Shown: positions 27,499 to 37,182, counted from the first letter of the stretch. The stretch: DNA of 64,000 nt from Sphingobacteriaceae bacterium (GCA_030682795.1 JAUXNJ010000001.1:107153-171152), one strand, 5' to 3'. Translations and numbers: made by a program. The notes: generated by a model from the sequence alone, not told the origin.

Positions 27499-29889
27499 AT
27501 GACCTTGAACCGCAAATTGATCTTCTCAAAATGGCTTTTTGCAGTATTTATAAGCTGTTTTTCGCTTTTAGAAGCGTCTGCTCAGTATGCACAAGACTGG
27601 CGCTTTGGTTACTCATCACGTATCCTCTTTACCGGCCCAACTCCTGTGGGGGCTCCCGGCAGCCAACTTTTTTCTGATTTTGGGCAAGCAGGTATTACCA
27701 ACGCCGCTGGCGTGATGCAGTTTTACACTTCGGGAGAACGTGCTTACAACCGCAACAATACCGACTTGCTGAATGGCAACAATCTCCGAGGAAGCCAATT
27801 GGTTACCCAGTCGAGTCTCATCATTCCTTATCCCAATCGTCCCAATCGCCATATTTTATTTACACTCAATCGTACTACCGATTCGAGTGGTTTAAATTAC
27901 AATGTGATCGACATGACGCTGGACGGAGGCCTCGGAGGTATCGTTCCGGGTTTAAAAAACCTGAACTTGCTACGTGGGGCGCCTGTAAATTTTCTCACCG
28001 AAAAAATGACGGCTACACGGCAGTGCAACGGCACTGACTTTTGGGTTGTTGTTCACCGGTACAACAGTAATGAGTTCATTATTTACCCGGTAGATAGTAA
28101 TGGCGTTGGTGCGCCCTTGTTTCAGCAAATTGGCACAGCACACACACCAGCCATCGCGGGCAATCCCCTGCGGGCACAGCGGGGCTACATGGTTTTTTCG
28201 CCAGATGGAAGGCGTTTGGCACTTACCCTCAATGGTCAAGGAAGCAATAACCTCATCGAAGTATTCGACTTTAATAAAACCACCGGGCAGCTAAGCAATC
28301 CTCAAGCCCTACCGGCTTCAGGTGGGGAGTTTGGGCTAGCCTTTTCTCCCGATAACGGCAAATTATTTGTGTCAGGAGGCGTCGATACCATCATTGGCAC
28401 CAATATCGGATCGCGCAATCACCTCAGTGTTTTCAATATGGTTGCGAGGAACCCAGCGGGCACCAAGACCGCTGTTGAAACGCAAATATTACCTGATTCG
28501 AGGCGTTTCGCCGCTTTACAAAATGCCCCAGATGGTAAAATTTACGCCCTGCTTTCACTCACCGATGCCCTCAATTGCATCAATACGCCAAATTCACCCC
28601 CTTACGGCTACCAAGACAGCACGGTATTCCCTATTAATGGCACCACCCGAAGCGGCTTACCCAATTTTGTAAATGATGAGTTTTCTAAACCATTCATTGC
28701 CAATTTCAGCTTTGATTTTACTTGTATTGGACAACCCATGTCGTTTACCGACTCGAGCTTAACCAATGCTCGTATTTGGAGGTGGAATTTTGGAGATGCC
28801 AGTGCAGCAGGTGCAGATACCAGCAGCTTGCAAGACCCAGTTTATACCTACAGCGCACCCGGAACCTATACGGTTACCTTGATTGCCGGAGATGGCTGTA
28901 GTGTTTTTGACACCATCACCAAACAAGTGGAAGTTGGCGTGAATTTGCCAGTAAATTTGGGTAGTGATACCGCTTTCTTTTGTATTGGAGATACAGCGCG
29001 CATTAGCAGTAACATAACCGCGGGTGTTTTTGAATGGTCAACAGGACAACCTGGTGGCCCTTGGGTATCCTTGCCCGACACCACCCCGGTTTACAGTACT
29101 ACCATCACTGGCTGGTATAAACTGCGAGCCGATAATGGCAATTGCGCTGGAGAAGACAGCATTTATGTATTCATCAACAACAACCCCATTTCGGTAGATT
29201 TAGGGCCCGATTTTCCATTGTGCATAGGGGTAACTGAGCTTTTAGATGCCGGTAATCCAAACGCCACACGTTACATCTGGAGCACAGGCGATAGCACGCG
29301 CACCATCAGCATTACCCAACCTGATACCTTTTGGGTAGTGGTAATAGATCGGGGATGTGTTGCTACCGATACCATCATCGTAGGACTTGATAGCACCACG
29401 AGCATTCAGGTCATGGCAGACACAACCCTTTGTCCTGGCGAATCGCTACGCATTGATGCCGCTGCCTTTGGCATTTCGTTCTTATGGTCAACCGGTCAAA
29501 CTACACCAGCCATTACCGTGATAGACACAGGTACATACATTGTGGAAGTCACAAGTAATAACGGTTGTATTTTATACGACACCATCCGTGTTAAATACCG
29601 ATGCGATACTCGCGTATTTATGCCAACCGCCTTTACTCCAAACGGTGATGGATTAAACGACATTTTTCTACCTGCCTTGCAATCTGTGGATGAAGGCGAT
29701 TATGAACTTTCAATTTATGACCGGTGGGGACAATTGGTTTTCTTTACCAGTGACCCCCGCACAGGATGGAATGGTGAAATACGTGGTCAACCTGCCCAGC
29801 AAGGGGCATATCAATATGTGGTACGTTACTTTACCAATGTGCAACGGGTGAATACCTTTTTGTCGGATACTTTTTACCTCTTACGATGA
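27499..29889 (+). CDS. Gliding-motility-associated C-terminal domain (T9SS type B) secreted protein with PKD domain
   Basis: A 796-residue secreted surface protein. The ATG at 27499 starts a signal peptide ending LLEASAQ; a GTG at 27445 overlapping rfaE2's stop is also in frame but less likely. Residues ~20-400 look like a beta-propeller/lactonase-like region (FSPDGRRLALTLNG, AFSPDNGKLFVSGG). A PKD domain (WNFGDASAAGADT...PGTYTVTLIAGDGC) and two Ig-like repeats with IWSTGDSTRTI / LWSTGQTTPAI follow. The last ~85 residues are the CHU_C domain (FTPNGDGLNDIFLP, YDRWGQLVF) that directs type IX secretion. The function of the propeller is unknown. Confidence 0.88.
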   Translation: MTLNRKLIFSKWLFAVFISCFSLLEASAQYAQDWRFGYSSRILFTGPTPVGAPGSQLFSDFGQAGITNAAGVMQFYTSGERAYNRNNTDLLNGNNLRGSQLVTQSSLIIPYPNRPNRHILFTLNRTTDSSGLNYNVIDMTLDGGLGGIVPGLKNLNLLRGAPVNFLTEKMTATRQCNGTDFWVVVHRYNSNEFIIYPVDSNGVGAPLFQQIGTAHTPAIAGNPLRAQRGYMVFSPDGRRLALTLNGQGSNNLIEVFDFNKTTGQLSNPQALPASGGEFGLAFSPDNGKLFVSGGVDTIIGTNIGSRNHLSVFNMVARNPAGTKTAVETQILPDSRRFAALQNAPDGKIYALLSLTDALNCINTPNSPPYGYQDSTVFPINGTTRSGLPNFVNDEFSKPFIANFSFDFTCIGQPMSFTDSSLTNARIWRWNFGDASAAGADTSSLQDPVYTYSAPGTYTVTLIAGDGCSVFDTITKQVEVGVNLPVNLGSDTAFFCIGDTARISSNITAGVFEWSTGQPGGPWVSLPDTTPVYSTTITGWYKLRADNGNCAGEDSIYVFINNNPISVDLGPDFPLCIGVTELLDAGNPNATRYIWSTGDSTRTISITQPDTFWVVVIDRGCVATDTIIVGLDSTTSIQVMADTTLCPGESLRIDAAAFGISFLWSTGQTTPAITVIDTGTYIVEVTSNNGCILYDTIRVKYRCDTRVFMPTAFTPNGDGLNDIFLPALQSVDEGDYELSIYDRWGQLVFFTSDPRTGWNGEIRGQPAQQGAYQYVVRYFTNVQRVNTFLSDTFYLLR

Positions 29890-31217
29890 CTTTGGCGCTG
29901 GCCTTTTTGGTCGGTTCGGCTACCGGAAGTCTGCTGTTGTGGTGGATTTTGCAGCAGAAACTCCGGGGAGTCCAAGGAAAGTTGCAGCAGCAGCAATTAC
30001 AAACTGGGCAATTGCAAAATAAGCTCGAGCTCGTTCAGGACGATCGCGGCAAAATGGAGCAGCGCTTGTTGCAAAAGGAACAAGATTTTCAGCAACAATT
30101 GCAAACGTTGAGTAGACTGGAGGCCCAAAACCGTCAGTTATCCGAAAAAATGGCTGCGCATGACCAAACCTTGGCCAGCAGCATGGAGCAGATGCAGCTA
30201 CAATTCAAAAACATGGCCAATGCCATTTTTGAAGATAAAAGCAAAAGTTTTAGCGACCTCAACCGCCAGCAACTCGATCAGGTGCTGCAGCCGCTGCGTG
30301 AGCGATTGAAGGATTTTGAAACGCAAGTTCAAACCACCCACAAAGAAAGCATCGCCCAGCAAGCCGGTTTGTTTAACGAGCTCAAACATCTCAAAGAGCT
30401 CAACCAGCAAATGAGTACCGAGGCGCGCAACCTTACCAAAGCACTCAAAGGCGAAAACAAAACCCAAGGCAATTGGGGGGAAGTGGTGCTACTCCGGATT
30501 CTGGAGCGCAGCGGACTTACACTTAACCAGGAATACCGCATTCAAGAGTCGCTGGCCAGTGAAGATGGGCGGCGCCAGCAGCCCGATGTAACCATACTGC
30601 TGCCGGAACAAAAGTACCTGGTAATTGACAGCAAGGTTTCGTTGCTCGATTATGAGCGCTTTGTAAGTAGCGAAGAAGAGGCCGAGCAGCAAGCCGCCCT
30701 CAAACGGCACCTGCAATCGATGCGCAAGCATGTGCAAGGACTCAGTGGCAAGGCCTACGACCAATTGTACGGAGCTGGTTCGCCTGATTTTGTGCTGTTG
30801 TTTGTGCCCATCGAGCCTGCTTTTATAGTGGCCGTACAAAACGACCCAGAACTATTCAACGAGGCCTTCGATAAAAACATCGTTTTGGTAAGTACCTCCA
30901 CCCTGCTCGCAACTTTACGCACCATTGCCAGCATTTGGCGGCAGGAAAACCAAAACCGCAATGCTCAGGAAATTGCCCGGCAGGCCGGAAGCTTGTATGA
31001 TAAGTTTACTGCCTTTGCCGAAGATTTAAAAAAGGTAGGGAATCAAATTGAGTTGGCTGGTAAGAGCCATGAGAGCGCCATGAACAAATTGGTACTGGGC
31101 AAAGACAATTTGGTGCGCAAAGCTGAACGCTTGCGGGAACTCGGAGCCAAAACTACCAAGCAACAAGAGCAGCGCCTGCTAGACGAAGCTCAAGACAATG
31201 AACCTTCCGAAGATTAG
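29886..31217 (+). CDS. rmuC: DNA recombination protein RmuC
   Basis: A 443-residue RmuC-family protein. A single N-terminal membrane segment (first ~20 residues) is followed by a long coiled coil (~25-180, many Gln/Leu heptads), then the RmuC domain with GNWGEVVLLRILERSGL, PDVTILLPEQKYLVIDSKVS, and FVPIEPAFIVA. RmuC limits DNA inversions and contains a PD-(D/E)xK-like nuclease core. Its ATG overlaps the preceding stop by 4 bases (ATGA). Downstream is the regulatory gap described separately. Confidence 0.93.
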   Translation: MTLALAFLVGSATGSLLLWWILQQKLRGVQGKLQQQQLQTGQLQNKLELVQDDRGKMEQRLLQKEQDFQQQLQTLSRLEAQNRQLSEKMAAHDQTLASSMEQMQLQFKNMANAIFEDKSKSFSDLNRQQLDQVLQPLRERLKDFETQVQTTHKESIAQQAGLFNELKHLKELNQQMSTEARNLTKALKGENKTQGNWGEVVLLRILERSGLTLNQEYRIQESLASEDGRRQQPDVTILLPEQKYLVIDSKVSLLDYERFVSSEEEAEQQAALKRHLQSMRKHVQGLSGKAYDQLYGAGSPDFVLLFVPIEPAFIVAVQNDPELFNEAFDKNIVLVSTSTLLATLRTIASIWRQENQNRNAQEIARQAGSLYDKFTAFAEDLKKVGNQIELAGKSHESAMNKLVLGKDNLVRKAERLRELGAKTTKQQEQRLLDEAQDNEPSED

Positions 31218-31231
31218 GTCATAATAAATCA

Positions 31232-31281
31232 TTCAAGCTGAAATAACCCTATTCAGGCTGCATTCTAACGAGTTCAGGCTG
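31232..31281 (+). promoter_or_regulatory. Three phased direct repeats TTCARGCTG
   Basis: TTCAAGCTG (31232-31240), TTCAGGCTG (31252-31260) and TTCAGGCTG (31273-31281) repeat at 20- and 21-base intervals, two DNA turns apart. They lie about 50 bases before a consensus -7 box (TATATTTG). This pattern resembles an activator binding array. Confidence 0.45.
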
Positions 31282-31330
31282 CAAAATTTTGAATAGGAAC
31301 GAAAAAACTTTCTGCAGAGGAACTTGTTTC

Positions 31331-31481
31331 TATATTTGACTTGTTATAAAGAGGGTTTAGGGTTAACCCCTTTATTCAAATTGCCGTTGTGTGGCTGTTG
31401 GCTTTCAGGGTTTATGCCTTCAGTCGAAAGCACTTCGGCAAAAGTTGGGTTGAGAGCCGTCCTTTGGGCGGCTCTTTTTGT
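31331..31481 (+). ncRNA. Candidate small RNA between rmuC and the TerB-DnaJ gene
   Basis: The gap of 281 bases holds an exact -7 box TATATTTG (31331-31338) and, about 115 bases later, a strong intrinsic terminator on the same strand. Between them no credible reading frame exists, but structured segments do: AAAG-GGGTT...AACCC-CTTT around 31349-31374, and a hairpin CGAA/TTCG near 31420. The predicted transcript would be about 135 bases. I see no match to 6S, SRP RNA, tmRNA or RNase P signatures. The call rests on the promoter, terminator and folding potential only. Confidence 0.35.
31454..31481 (+). terminator. Intrinsic terminator
   Basis: Stem AGAGCCGTCC / GGGCGGCTCT (one G-U pair), loop TTT, followed by TTTTT. 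It reads on the plus strand, 230 bases after rmuC, so it may end a separate small transcript rather than rmuC itself. Confidence 0.75.
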
Positions 31482-31498
31482 TTTCAACGTTAATTGTC

Positions 31499-32239
31499 TT
31501 AATTGATTCCCCGCGCCTTCTTCACCTGCTCCCAAGCTTGGTTGAGCTGCTGGAATTTTTCTTTGGCAGCTTGCTGCACTTCTTCGCCCAGGTGGGCTAC
31601 TTTGTCGGGGTGGTGCTTGGCAGCGAGGCGGCGGTAGGCCTTTTTGAGCTCATCGTCGGTGGCAGTAGCGGCCACTTCGAGCACGGTGTAGGCGTCTTCG
31701 GTGCTGTGGCCAAACATGGCCCGGGTGGAGTTGTAGTCGGCGGTGCTGATGCGCATCAAATGTGCAATCTCTTCGAGCACTTTGAGCTCGGCATTCGACA
31801 GTTCGCCATCGGCCAGCGCCAATCCGAAGAGCAAATGTAGCAGCTCCAAACGCCCCGCATGATCCATATACTGCGCAATTTGCCGGCAAACAGGACGGAA
31901 ATCAAAGTCTTTTTCAACAATTTCCCGCAGTGCCAAGGTCATATCTTTGGCCTGTTGCAAGCCAAAACTGCGCTTCAAAAAATCTTTCACATAATCCAAC
32001 TCGGCCTTTACTACGCGGCCATCAGCTTTCATCACCGCAGCAGTAAGCACCAAAAGGGTAACACTGAAGTCGGAAGGAGTGGTTTGTGGCCTGCCGTAGG
32101 GTTGTCCTGTGCCGTCGTAAGTGCGTGTACCGCGTCCATTATCAACCGCCGAACCCAGCATAAAGCCAATGATGGCGCCAATCGGACCACCCAGTACCCA
32201 TCCCAAACCCCCACCTAACCATTTTGTATAACTACTCAT
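31499..32239 (-). CDS. TerB-J-domain co-chaperone (DjlA-like)
   Basis: A 246-residue protein with three parts. The N-terminal glycine-rich hydrophobic segment (LGGGLGWVLGGPIGAIIGFM, residues 8-27) probably spans or inserts in the membrane. A TerB-like helical domain (~57-170, with VMKADGRVVKAELDYVKDFL) follows. The C-terminal J domain carries the HPD motif at 210-212 (AAKHHPDKV), needed to stimulate Hsp70 ATPase. This is the DjlA architecture. It is followed by nothing on its strand. Confidence 0.88.
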   Translation of the reverse strand: MSSYTKWLGGGLGWVLGGPIGAIIGFMLGSAVDNGRGTRTYDGTGQPYGRPQTTPSDFSVTLLVLTAAVMKADGRVVKAELDYVKDFLKRSFGLQQAKDMTLALREIVEKDFDFRPVCRQIAQYMDHAGRLELLHLLFGLALADGELSNAELKVLEEIAHLMRISTADYNSTRAMFGHSTEDAYTVLEVAATATDDELKKAYRRLAAKHHPDKVAHLGEEVQQAAKEKFQQLNQAWEQVKKARGIN

Positions 32240-32248
32240 GCTGCGAAT

Positions 32249-33436
32249 TTAGGCTTTTGGAGGCATACGCTGTATCATCCACTTTAGCCAAAAAAGCTCA
32301 AAAAATAAGATGAGGTACACAAAGAGGTATTCGTTGAACCAGTTCTCGGCGGGATTGGCAGCCGTTTGGGTAAAGCTATACTTCGCCAGGAAGTAGGCCA
32401 GCGGCAGTATCAGCAGGTACATCCAGGTGGTTTTGGCCATGTTCGCCATCCGGGCTTCGGTCTCTTGGTACATGCTTTTTACCGCGACCGCCAACCAAGG
32501 CCAAGCCAAAATCAGCGGCAGGGCAAAAAGTCGGGCTTCGCGTGCCCTGGCCGTAGCCAATACCACCACCGTATTGAGCAACAAAGCCATCCAAAAAGCC
32601 TGACGCTCGCGTTTGGGCCAGCTGCCTGGGAATAACAAACTCAGTTGCAGGGGAATTCCTACCACCAAAAACAGCATCCATAAGGTCTCTGACAGATGGC
32701 CAGCATCAAAATTTTGCGCCAAGAGGGTGAAGCGTAACAGCACCTCCGAGCTTGCATCTTGCGACACCCCAAACAGTTGTTCACTGGCGAAAAACCAAGC
32801 CGCGTAAAGCACGAGCACCACTACTGAGCCCCGTTTGAAACCTGCTAATCGGCCATCCCCCCAGCCAAAAAGCCAAAAAAAGGCCGGCCAGAGTAGCCAG
32901 GAAGTCTCCCGCGCCACCAAAGCCGTTATAAGCAGCAGCATGCCCAGCCAAAGTTTTTGCGACCGCCAAGCAGCTACACTGCCAAACAGCAAAAGGTATT
33001 GCAAAGGCTCGTCGTAGGTGTAAATGGGCGGAAACCATGCGAAAAACAGGCTAAATCCGAGTAAAAATAAGGACTGGTTTAGGAGGCCTTGCCGGTGCGA
33101 AGGCGACAGTGCATACAAAGCCAAGGCCACCATCCAACACAAAAACAGCTGCAGCAGCACAAAACTTTTGGCCAGAGAAATGCCGCTCAGCGCTGCCAAG
33201 CCTTGTATTAACCAAGTAGTGAGGGGCCGCCGTGCAAAAGCCTGCTCGGTTTGGTGGTAGTGCACCACCTCGGCCAGGTAGTCGGAGCTCAGTCCGCTCG
33301 CATCCGGACCATAATTTTCGAACCGTAAATTCCACATACTGTTGTGTTGTGGCAGCAGGTGGAGGTAGGCCACGAGCAGCAGCAGCAAGAGCGGCCAAAA
33401 AAGGGCAAAAAGCTCGTTGACTTTCACGGATTTCAT
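32249..33436 (-). CDS. Polytopic membrane protein of unknown function
   Basis: A 395-residue protein with about ten hydrophobic segments and short charged loops. The first large periplasmic-type loop (NLRFENYGPDASGLSSDYLAE) after TM1 resembles the position of the catalytic loop in GT-C glycosyltransferases, but the typical DD/ED motif is not evident. No family is assigned. The ATG at 33436 puts Met directly before the first membrane segment; the 33463 reading adds a Cys-rich tail. It is 9 bases upstream of the TerB-DnaJ gene and divergent from the M3 peptidase. Confidence 0.65.
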   Translation of the reverse strand: MKSVKVNELFALFWPLLLLLLVAYLHLLPQHNSMWNLRFENYGPDASGLSSDYLAEVVHYHQTEQAFARRPLTTWLIQGLAALSGISLAKSFVLLQLFLCWMVALALYALSPSHRQGLLNQSLFLLGFSLFFAWFPPIYTYDEPLQYLLLFGSVAAWRSQKLWLGMLLLITALVARETSWLLWPAFFWLFGWGDGRLAGFKRGSVVVLVLYAAWFFASEQLFGVSQDASSEVLLRFTLLAQNFDAGHLSETLWMLFLVVGIPLQLSLLFPGSWPKRERQAFWMALLLNTVVVLATARAREARLFALPLILAWPWLAVAVKSMYQETEARMANMAKTTWMYLLILPLAYFLAKYSFTQTAANPAENWFNEYLFVYLILFFELFWLKWMIQRMPPKA

Positions 33437-33492
33437 GCTGCAAGATAAGCAGCCGCGGTGCATCTGTGCGGCATTTGCGCTAAATTCGCGGC

Positions 33493-35217
33493 ATGCCTCA
33501 GTTGATCCCCCTTCCGAAAATCCGTCGTTTTGTTGCCCAAGACCTAAAAATTAGTCGCTGGGAAGACGTGCAGCCCTATTTTGAACAGCTTTTAGCCCAA
33601 GATGTGAGCACTTTAAGTGCCCTTCAAAACTGGCTGCAGCAGCGTTCCGAGCTCGAATCGGTGCTGGACGAGGATTTGGCTTGGCGCTACATCCGCATGA
33701 CCTGCGATACGGCCAACGAAGCGCATCGGCAGGCTTATGAGTTTTTTATTGGGGAGATTTTTCCGCAGATGGCGCCTTACGACGACCAGCTCAACCGGCA
33801 GTTGCTGGGCAGTGCGGCCATCGACCAAATAACCGAGCCCGCCTTTTTGCTGTACAAGCGCCGGGTAGAGGGTGCCATTCGACTCTACCGCGCCGAAAAC
33901 ATCGCTTTACAAGCCGAGCAAAAGCAGCTTGAAAGTGCTTATGGCGCATTGATTGGGGCCATGTCGATTACCCACGAAGGTGCCGAGCTCACCTTGCCGC
34001 AAGCCGCCCAGCTGCTCAAAGCACCCGATCGGGTACTGCGCCAGCAGGTGTGGCAAAAAATAAGCGACCGTCGGCAGCAAGACCAAGCCCAACTTGATGA
34101 GCTTTTTAGCAAACTTATTGCCCTGCGCCATCAGATTGCAGTGAATGCAGGCTTCGATAGCTATACTGCCTACCGTTTTGTAGAGCTAGGTCGTTTTGAT
34201 TATACCGAGCAAGACTGCCTCGATTTCCACGACACCATCCGTGCTTTGGTGGTGCCGCTCAAAGCGCAGTTTGATGCTGACCGTGTGCAAGCCCTTGGCC
34301 TGCCGAGCCTCCGTCCCTGGGACACCAAAGCTGAGCCCGCCGATAAGCCCGCTCTCAGACCCTTTAACGACGAAGCCGACCTCATTGCCAAAAGCATCGA
34401 AGCCTTCGCCCAAATCGACCCCTACTTTGGCGATTGCCTCTACAGCATGCAACAAATGGGGCATTTCGACCTCAGCTCGCGCAAGGGCAAGGCACCTGGT
34501 GGTTACAACTACCCCCTCATGGAAAGCGGCGCACCTTTTATCTTCATGAACGCCGCGGGTTCGATGGAAGACCTCGAAACCATGATGCATGAAGGCGGAC
34601 ATGCCGTGCACTCCTTTCTTACCAAAGATTTGCAGTTGAGTGCTTACAAAGCCTTGCCCTCTGAAACGGCCGAGTTGGCTTCTATGTCGATGGAGTTGAT
34701 GTCGATGACCCAGTACCCGCTCTTTTTTGCTACCGAAATAGAACAAAAACGGGCCCGTTACGAGCAAATACAACGTGCGGTAACCGTTTTACCCTGGATT
34801 GCCGCCATCGATGCCTTCCAACACTGGATTTATGCACATCCGCAGCACCTGATAGCCGAGCGAGCACAAAAATGGGCCGAAATTTTTACCGCGTACGGTT
34901 CGCCTGAAGTAGATTGGTCTGGCCTCGAAGACCGCCTTCCCATGCAATGGCAAGCGCAATTGCACCTGTTTGAAGTGCCTTTTTACTATATCGAATATGG
35001 TTTTGCGCAATTAGGCGCCCTGGGCGTTTGGAAGAATTTTGTGGCTGATCCGCAACAGGCTGTAGCGCAATACAAGCAGGCTTTATCGCTGGGTCATACC
35101 GCCAGCATTCCAGAAGTATATGCAGCAGCTGGCGTAAAATTCGACTTCAGTAAAACCTATTTAGCCGACTTACTGGCCTTTGTGAAGGAGCAATTATTGA
35201 TATTAAAGAGTTCTTAA
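33493..35217 (+). CDS. M3 family oligoendopeptidase
   Basis: A 574-residue zinc peptidase of the M3 (thimet/PepF-like) family that digests short peptides in the cytosol. The zinc-binding motif HEGGH is at residues 366-370 within MMHEGGHAVHSF, with the third ligand Glu in ETAELASMS about 25 residues later. The length matches the ~570-residue M3 oligoendopeptidases, and no signal peptide is present. It is monocistronic, divergent from the membrane protein gene. Confidence 0.92.
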   Translation: MPQLIPLPKIRRFVAQDLKISRWEDVQPYFEQLLAQDVSTLSALQNWLQQRSELESVLDEDLAWRYIRMTCDTANEAHRQAYEFFIGEIFPQMAPYDDQLNRQLLGSAAIDQITEPAFLLYKRRVEGAIRLYRAENIALQAEQKQLESAYGALIGAMSITHEGAELTLPQAAQLLKAPDRVLRQQVWQKISDRRQQDQAQLDELFSKLIALRHQIAVNAGFDSYTAYRFVELGRFDYTEQDCLDFHDTIRALVVPLKAQFDADRVQALGLPSLRPWDTKAEPADKPALRPFNDEADLIAKSIEAFAQIDPYFGDCLYSMQQMGHFDLSSRKGKAPGGYNYPLMESGAPFIFMNAAGSMEDLETMMHEGGHAVHSFLTKDLQLSAYKALPSETAELASMSMELMSMTQYPLFFATEIEQKRARYEQIQRAVTVLPWIAAIDAFQHWIYAHPQHLIAERAQKWAEIFTAYGSPEVDWSGLEDRLPMQWQAQLHLFEVPFYYIEYGFAQLGALGVWKNFVADPQQAVAQYKQALSLGHTASIPEVYAAAGVKFDFSKTYLADLLAFVKEQLLILKSS

Positions 35218-35284
35218 ATCTTCTATTTCAGCTTGTTAAAAACCAATAAGGTGGTACTTTCGTTAATACCAACAAATTCAAACC

Positions 35285-37087
35285 ATGCTAAAAAGACTAA
35301 CCCTGCTTCTCGTTGTGCTTTTTATTGGTCTATTGGCAGTAGATCAGGCCTACACCAATTCTGGAGGAGCACCAACTGGCCATACAGGCGCTCCAGGCGA
35401 AAGTAATTGCACCTCTTGCCATGGAGGAGCAGCTTTGAACCCCGCCAATGCCATTCGAACCTTGGTATTTAACGGCAATACCGGCTTGACATCCTACATT
35501 CCAGGAACCACCTACACCGTGGTTTATACCGTGAGCAATCCTGCAACCTCTGTTTTTGGCTTTCAGATGATAGCGAAAAGAGCCAATGGAACCAACGCAG
35601 GCACCTTTGTAGTCACGAGTCCTACCCAAACGCAATTGGTTTCGGGCTACCTTCAACAAACCTTTTCAGGTTCACAGGCCAGTCCAGCCGGCAGCAAAAG
35701 CTGGAGTTTTAGCTGGACGGCGCCAGCGGCAGGTGCTGGTACGGTGAGTTTTTACGTAGCAACCAATGTGGCCAATGGCAACGGAGGTACTTCTGGCGAT
35801 GAAATTTACACCAATGTATTCACCTTAACAGAAGCAGCTGCTTCAGCCAGCATCGCCTCACCTATCGTTCCAGCCTCAGCTTATTGTGTAGGTGCTACTT
35901 TGCAACTCACTTTTAACGCTACCGGTACCTTTGGGAGCGGCAACGTATTTACAGCACAACTCAGTGATGCCAACGGCAATTTTGCATCACCCACCACCAT
36001 TGGCAGCCTCAGCAGTCTCACGCCTGCTCCCATTTCTGCAAATATTCCTACTGGCGCTGCTGCTGGCACTGGGTATAAAATCAGAGTTGTAGCCAGTAAC
36101 CCTGCTACCACTGGAGCAGAAAGCACCCCTTTCACCGTTAGCATCCCCGCAGCAACCCCTGTGATTAGCTCCAATGGCTTTAATCTGAGCAGTTCAGGTA
36201 GCGGTCCATTCGTATGGTTCCTCAATGGAAACCCCATTTCTGGAGCCACCAATGCCACTTACACGCCTACTCAGCTGGGCAGCTATATGGTTGGTATCGA
36301 GAACAACGGTTGTTCGCCCAGTATCAGTACGCCTTTTACGGTGGCAGCGCTTATCTCTGGTGTACAGCAGCCCACCACACCGGCTGTTTGCGAAGAAACA
36401 GGTTTGCTGCGGGGTTTCAACACCCTTGGTAATTTTGACCCTGTCAACCAGTTTACCTTGGTTTTAATAGCATCCAATGGTACTGAAACATCCTTAGCTA
36501 CTACCTTAACAACCAGCAGCAGTCTACTCGCTTTATTGCCTCCAGGTCTTACTGGCAACGGCTTCCGCTATCGCCTGCGGGCGAGCAGTCCGCTTGCCCT
36601 ATCGGCCCTCAGCAATACTTTCGACATCCTACCTAATCCCCCAGCCGCCATCATCAGTCAAAGTGGTTTTACGCTCACTTCCTCCGTACAGCAAGGAAAT
36701 ACTTGGTTTAAGGATGGTATAGCCATTTCAGGGGCTTTTCAACAGACCTACACAGTAACCGAAAACGGGGAGTACAGCGTGCGCTATTCTGCAAACAATT
36801 GTCAATCGCCTTTCTCTAATAGCATCACCATCACCAATGTATCGGTAGTTGATCAGGCCCATCCCGGCTTCCGCATTTTCCCCAATCCTGTTCAAGAGCT
36901 GTTGCAGCTGGTAGCCCCTGAAGCTGGACATATGCAAGTACGCGATTTACAAGGAAGAAGCTTGTTGCAACAAAGTTTAGACGCCGGCAATCATGAACTG
37001 GCATTGAGCGAATTGGCGGCAGGCTTGTATGTATTGTATTGGGAAGACAGTCGCGGTACTAGCCTGCGCCGTTTTGTGAAGCAGTAA
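35285..37087 (+). CDS. Choice-of-anchor V domain protein with CxxCH motif and T9SS type A sorting domain
   Basis: A 600-residue secreted protein. After the signal peptide (ends ~residue 22) comes TGHTGAPGESNCTSCHGG, with a CxxCH haem-attachment motif at residues 42-46. A Reeler-like/choice-of-anchor V beta domain follows (to ~180), then Ig-like repeats (~180-520; repeated ISSNGFNLSSSGSGPFVWF / IISQSGFTLTSS patterns). The last ~75 residues form a T9SS type A sorting domain (FRIFPNPVQELLQL...AAGLYVLYW). One CxxCH suggests a single covalent c-type haem, although the motif may instead bind metal. Co-transcription with the M3 gene is unlikely. Confidence 0.85.
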   Translation: MLKRLTLLLVVLFIGLLAVDQAYTNSGGAPTGHTGAPGESNCTSCHGGAALNPANAIRTLVFNGNTGLTSYIPGTTYTVVYTVSNPATSVFGFQMIAKRANGTNAGTFVVTSPTQTQLVSGYLQQTFSGSQASPAGSKSWSFSWTAPAAGAGTVSFYVATNVANGNGGTSGDEIYTNVFTLTEAAASASIASPIVPASAYCVGATLQLTFNATGTFGSGNVFTAQLSDANGNFASPTTIGSLSSLTPAPISANIPTGAAAGTGYKIRVVASNPATTGAESTPFTVSIPAATPVISSNGFNLSSSGSGPFVWFLNGNPISGATNATYTPTQLGSYMVGIENNGCSPSISTPFTVAALISGVQQPTTPAVCEETGLLRGFNTLGNFDPVNQFTLVLIASNGTETSLATTLTTSSSLLALLPPGLTGNGFRYRLRASSPLALSALSNTFDILPNPPAAIISQSGFTLTSSVQQGNTWFKDGIAISGAFQQTYTVTENGEYSVRYSANNCQSPFSNSITITNVSVVDQAHPGFRIFPNPVQELLQLVAPEAGHMQVRDLQGRSLLQQSLDAGNHELALSELAAGLYVLYWEDSRGTSLRRFVKQ

Positions 37088-37096
37088 CCTTCTCCG

Positions 37097-37136
37097 GCCG
37101 AATGCTCGCCGTATAAGGTCAGCATTCGGCTTTTTT
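37097..37136 (+). terminator. Intrinsic terminator after the T9SS type A gene
   Basis: Perfect 10-bp stem GCCGAATGCT / AGCATTCGGC with a 14-base loop, followed by TTTTTT. It starts 10 bases after the stop at 37087. Confidence 0.85.
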
Positions 37137-37182
37137 GTGTCCATTCCACAGCAAAACACAGCGGTTTTGCTATTTTTGACGC

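Noticed and set aside
31324..31506. 60-residue reading in the rmuC-TerB gap
   Set aside because: Overlaps a terminator and has no coding signature.
34186..34773. 195-residue antisense reading over the M3 peptidase
   Set aside because: A shadow of the peptidase frame; no domain or start signal.
37171..37178. TATTTTTG as a firm FAH promoter
   Set aside because: It ends 4 bases before the ATG, too close unless the mRNA is leaderless, and no TTG lies at -33; could be chance.
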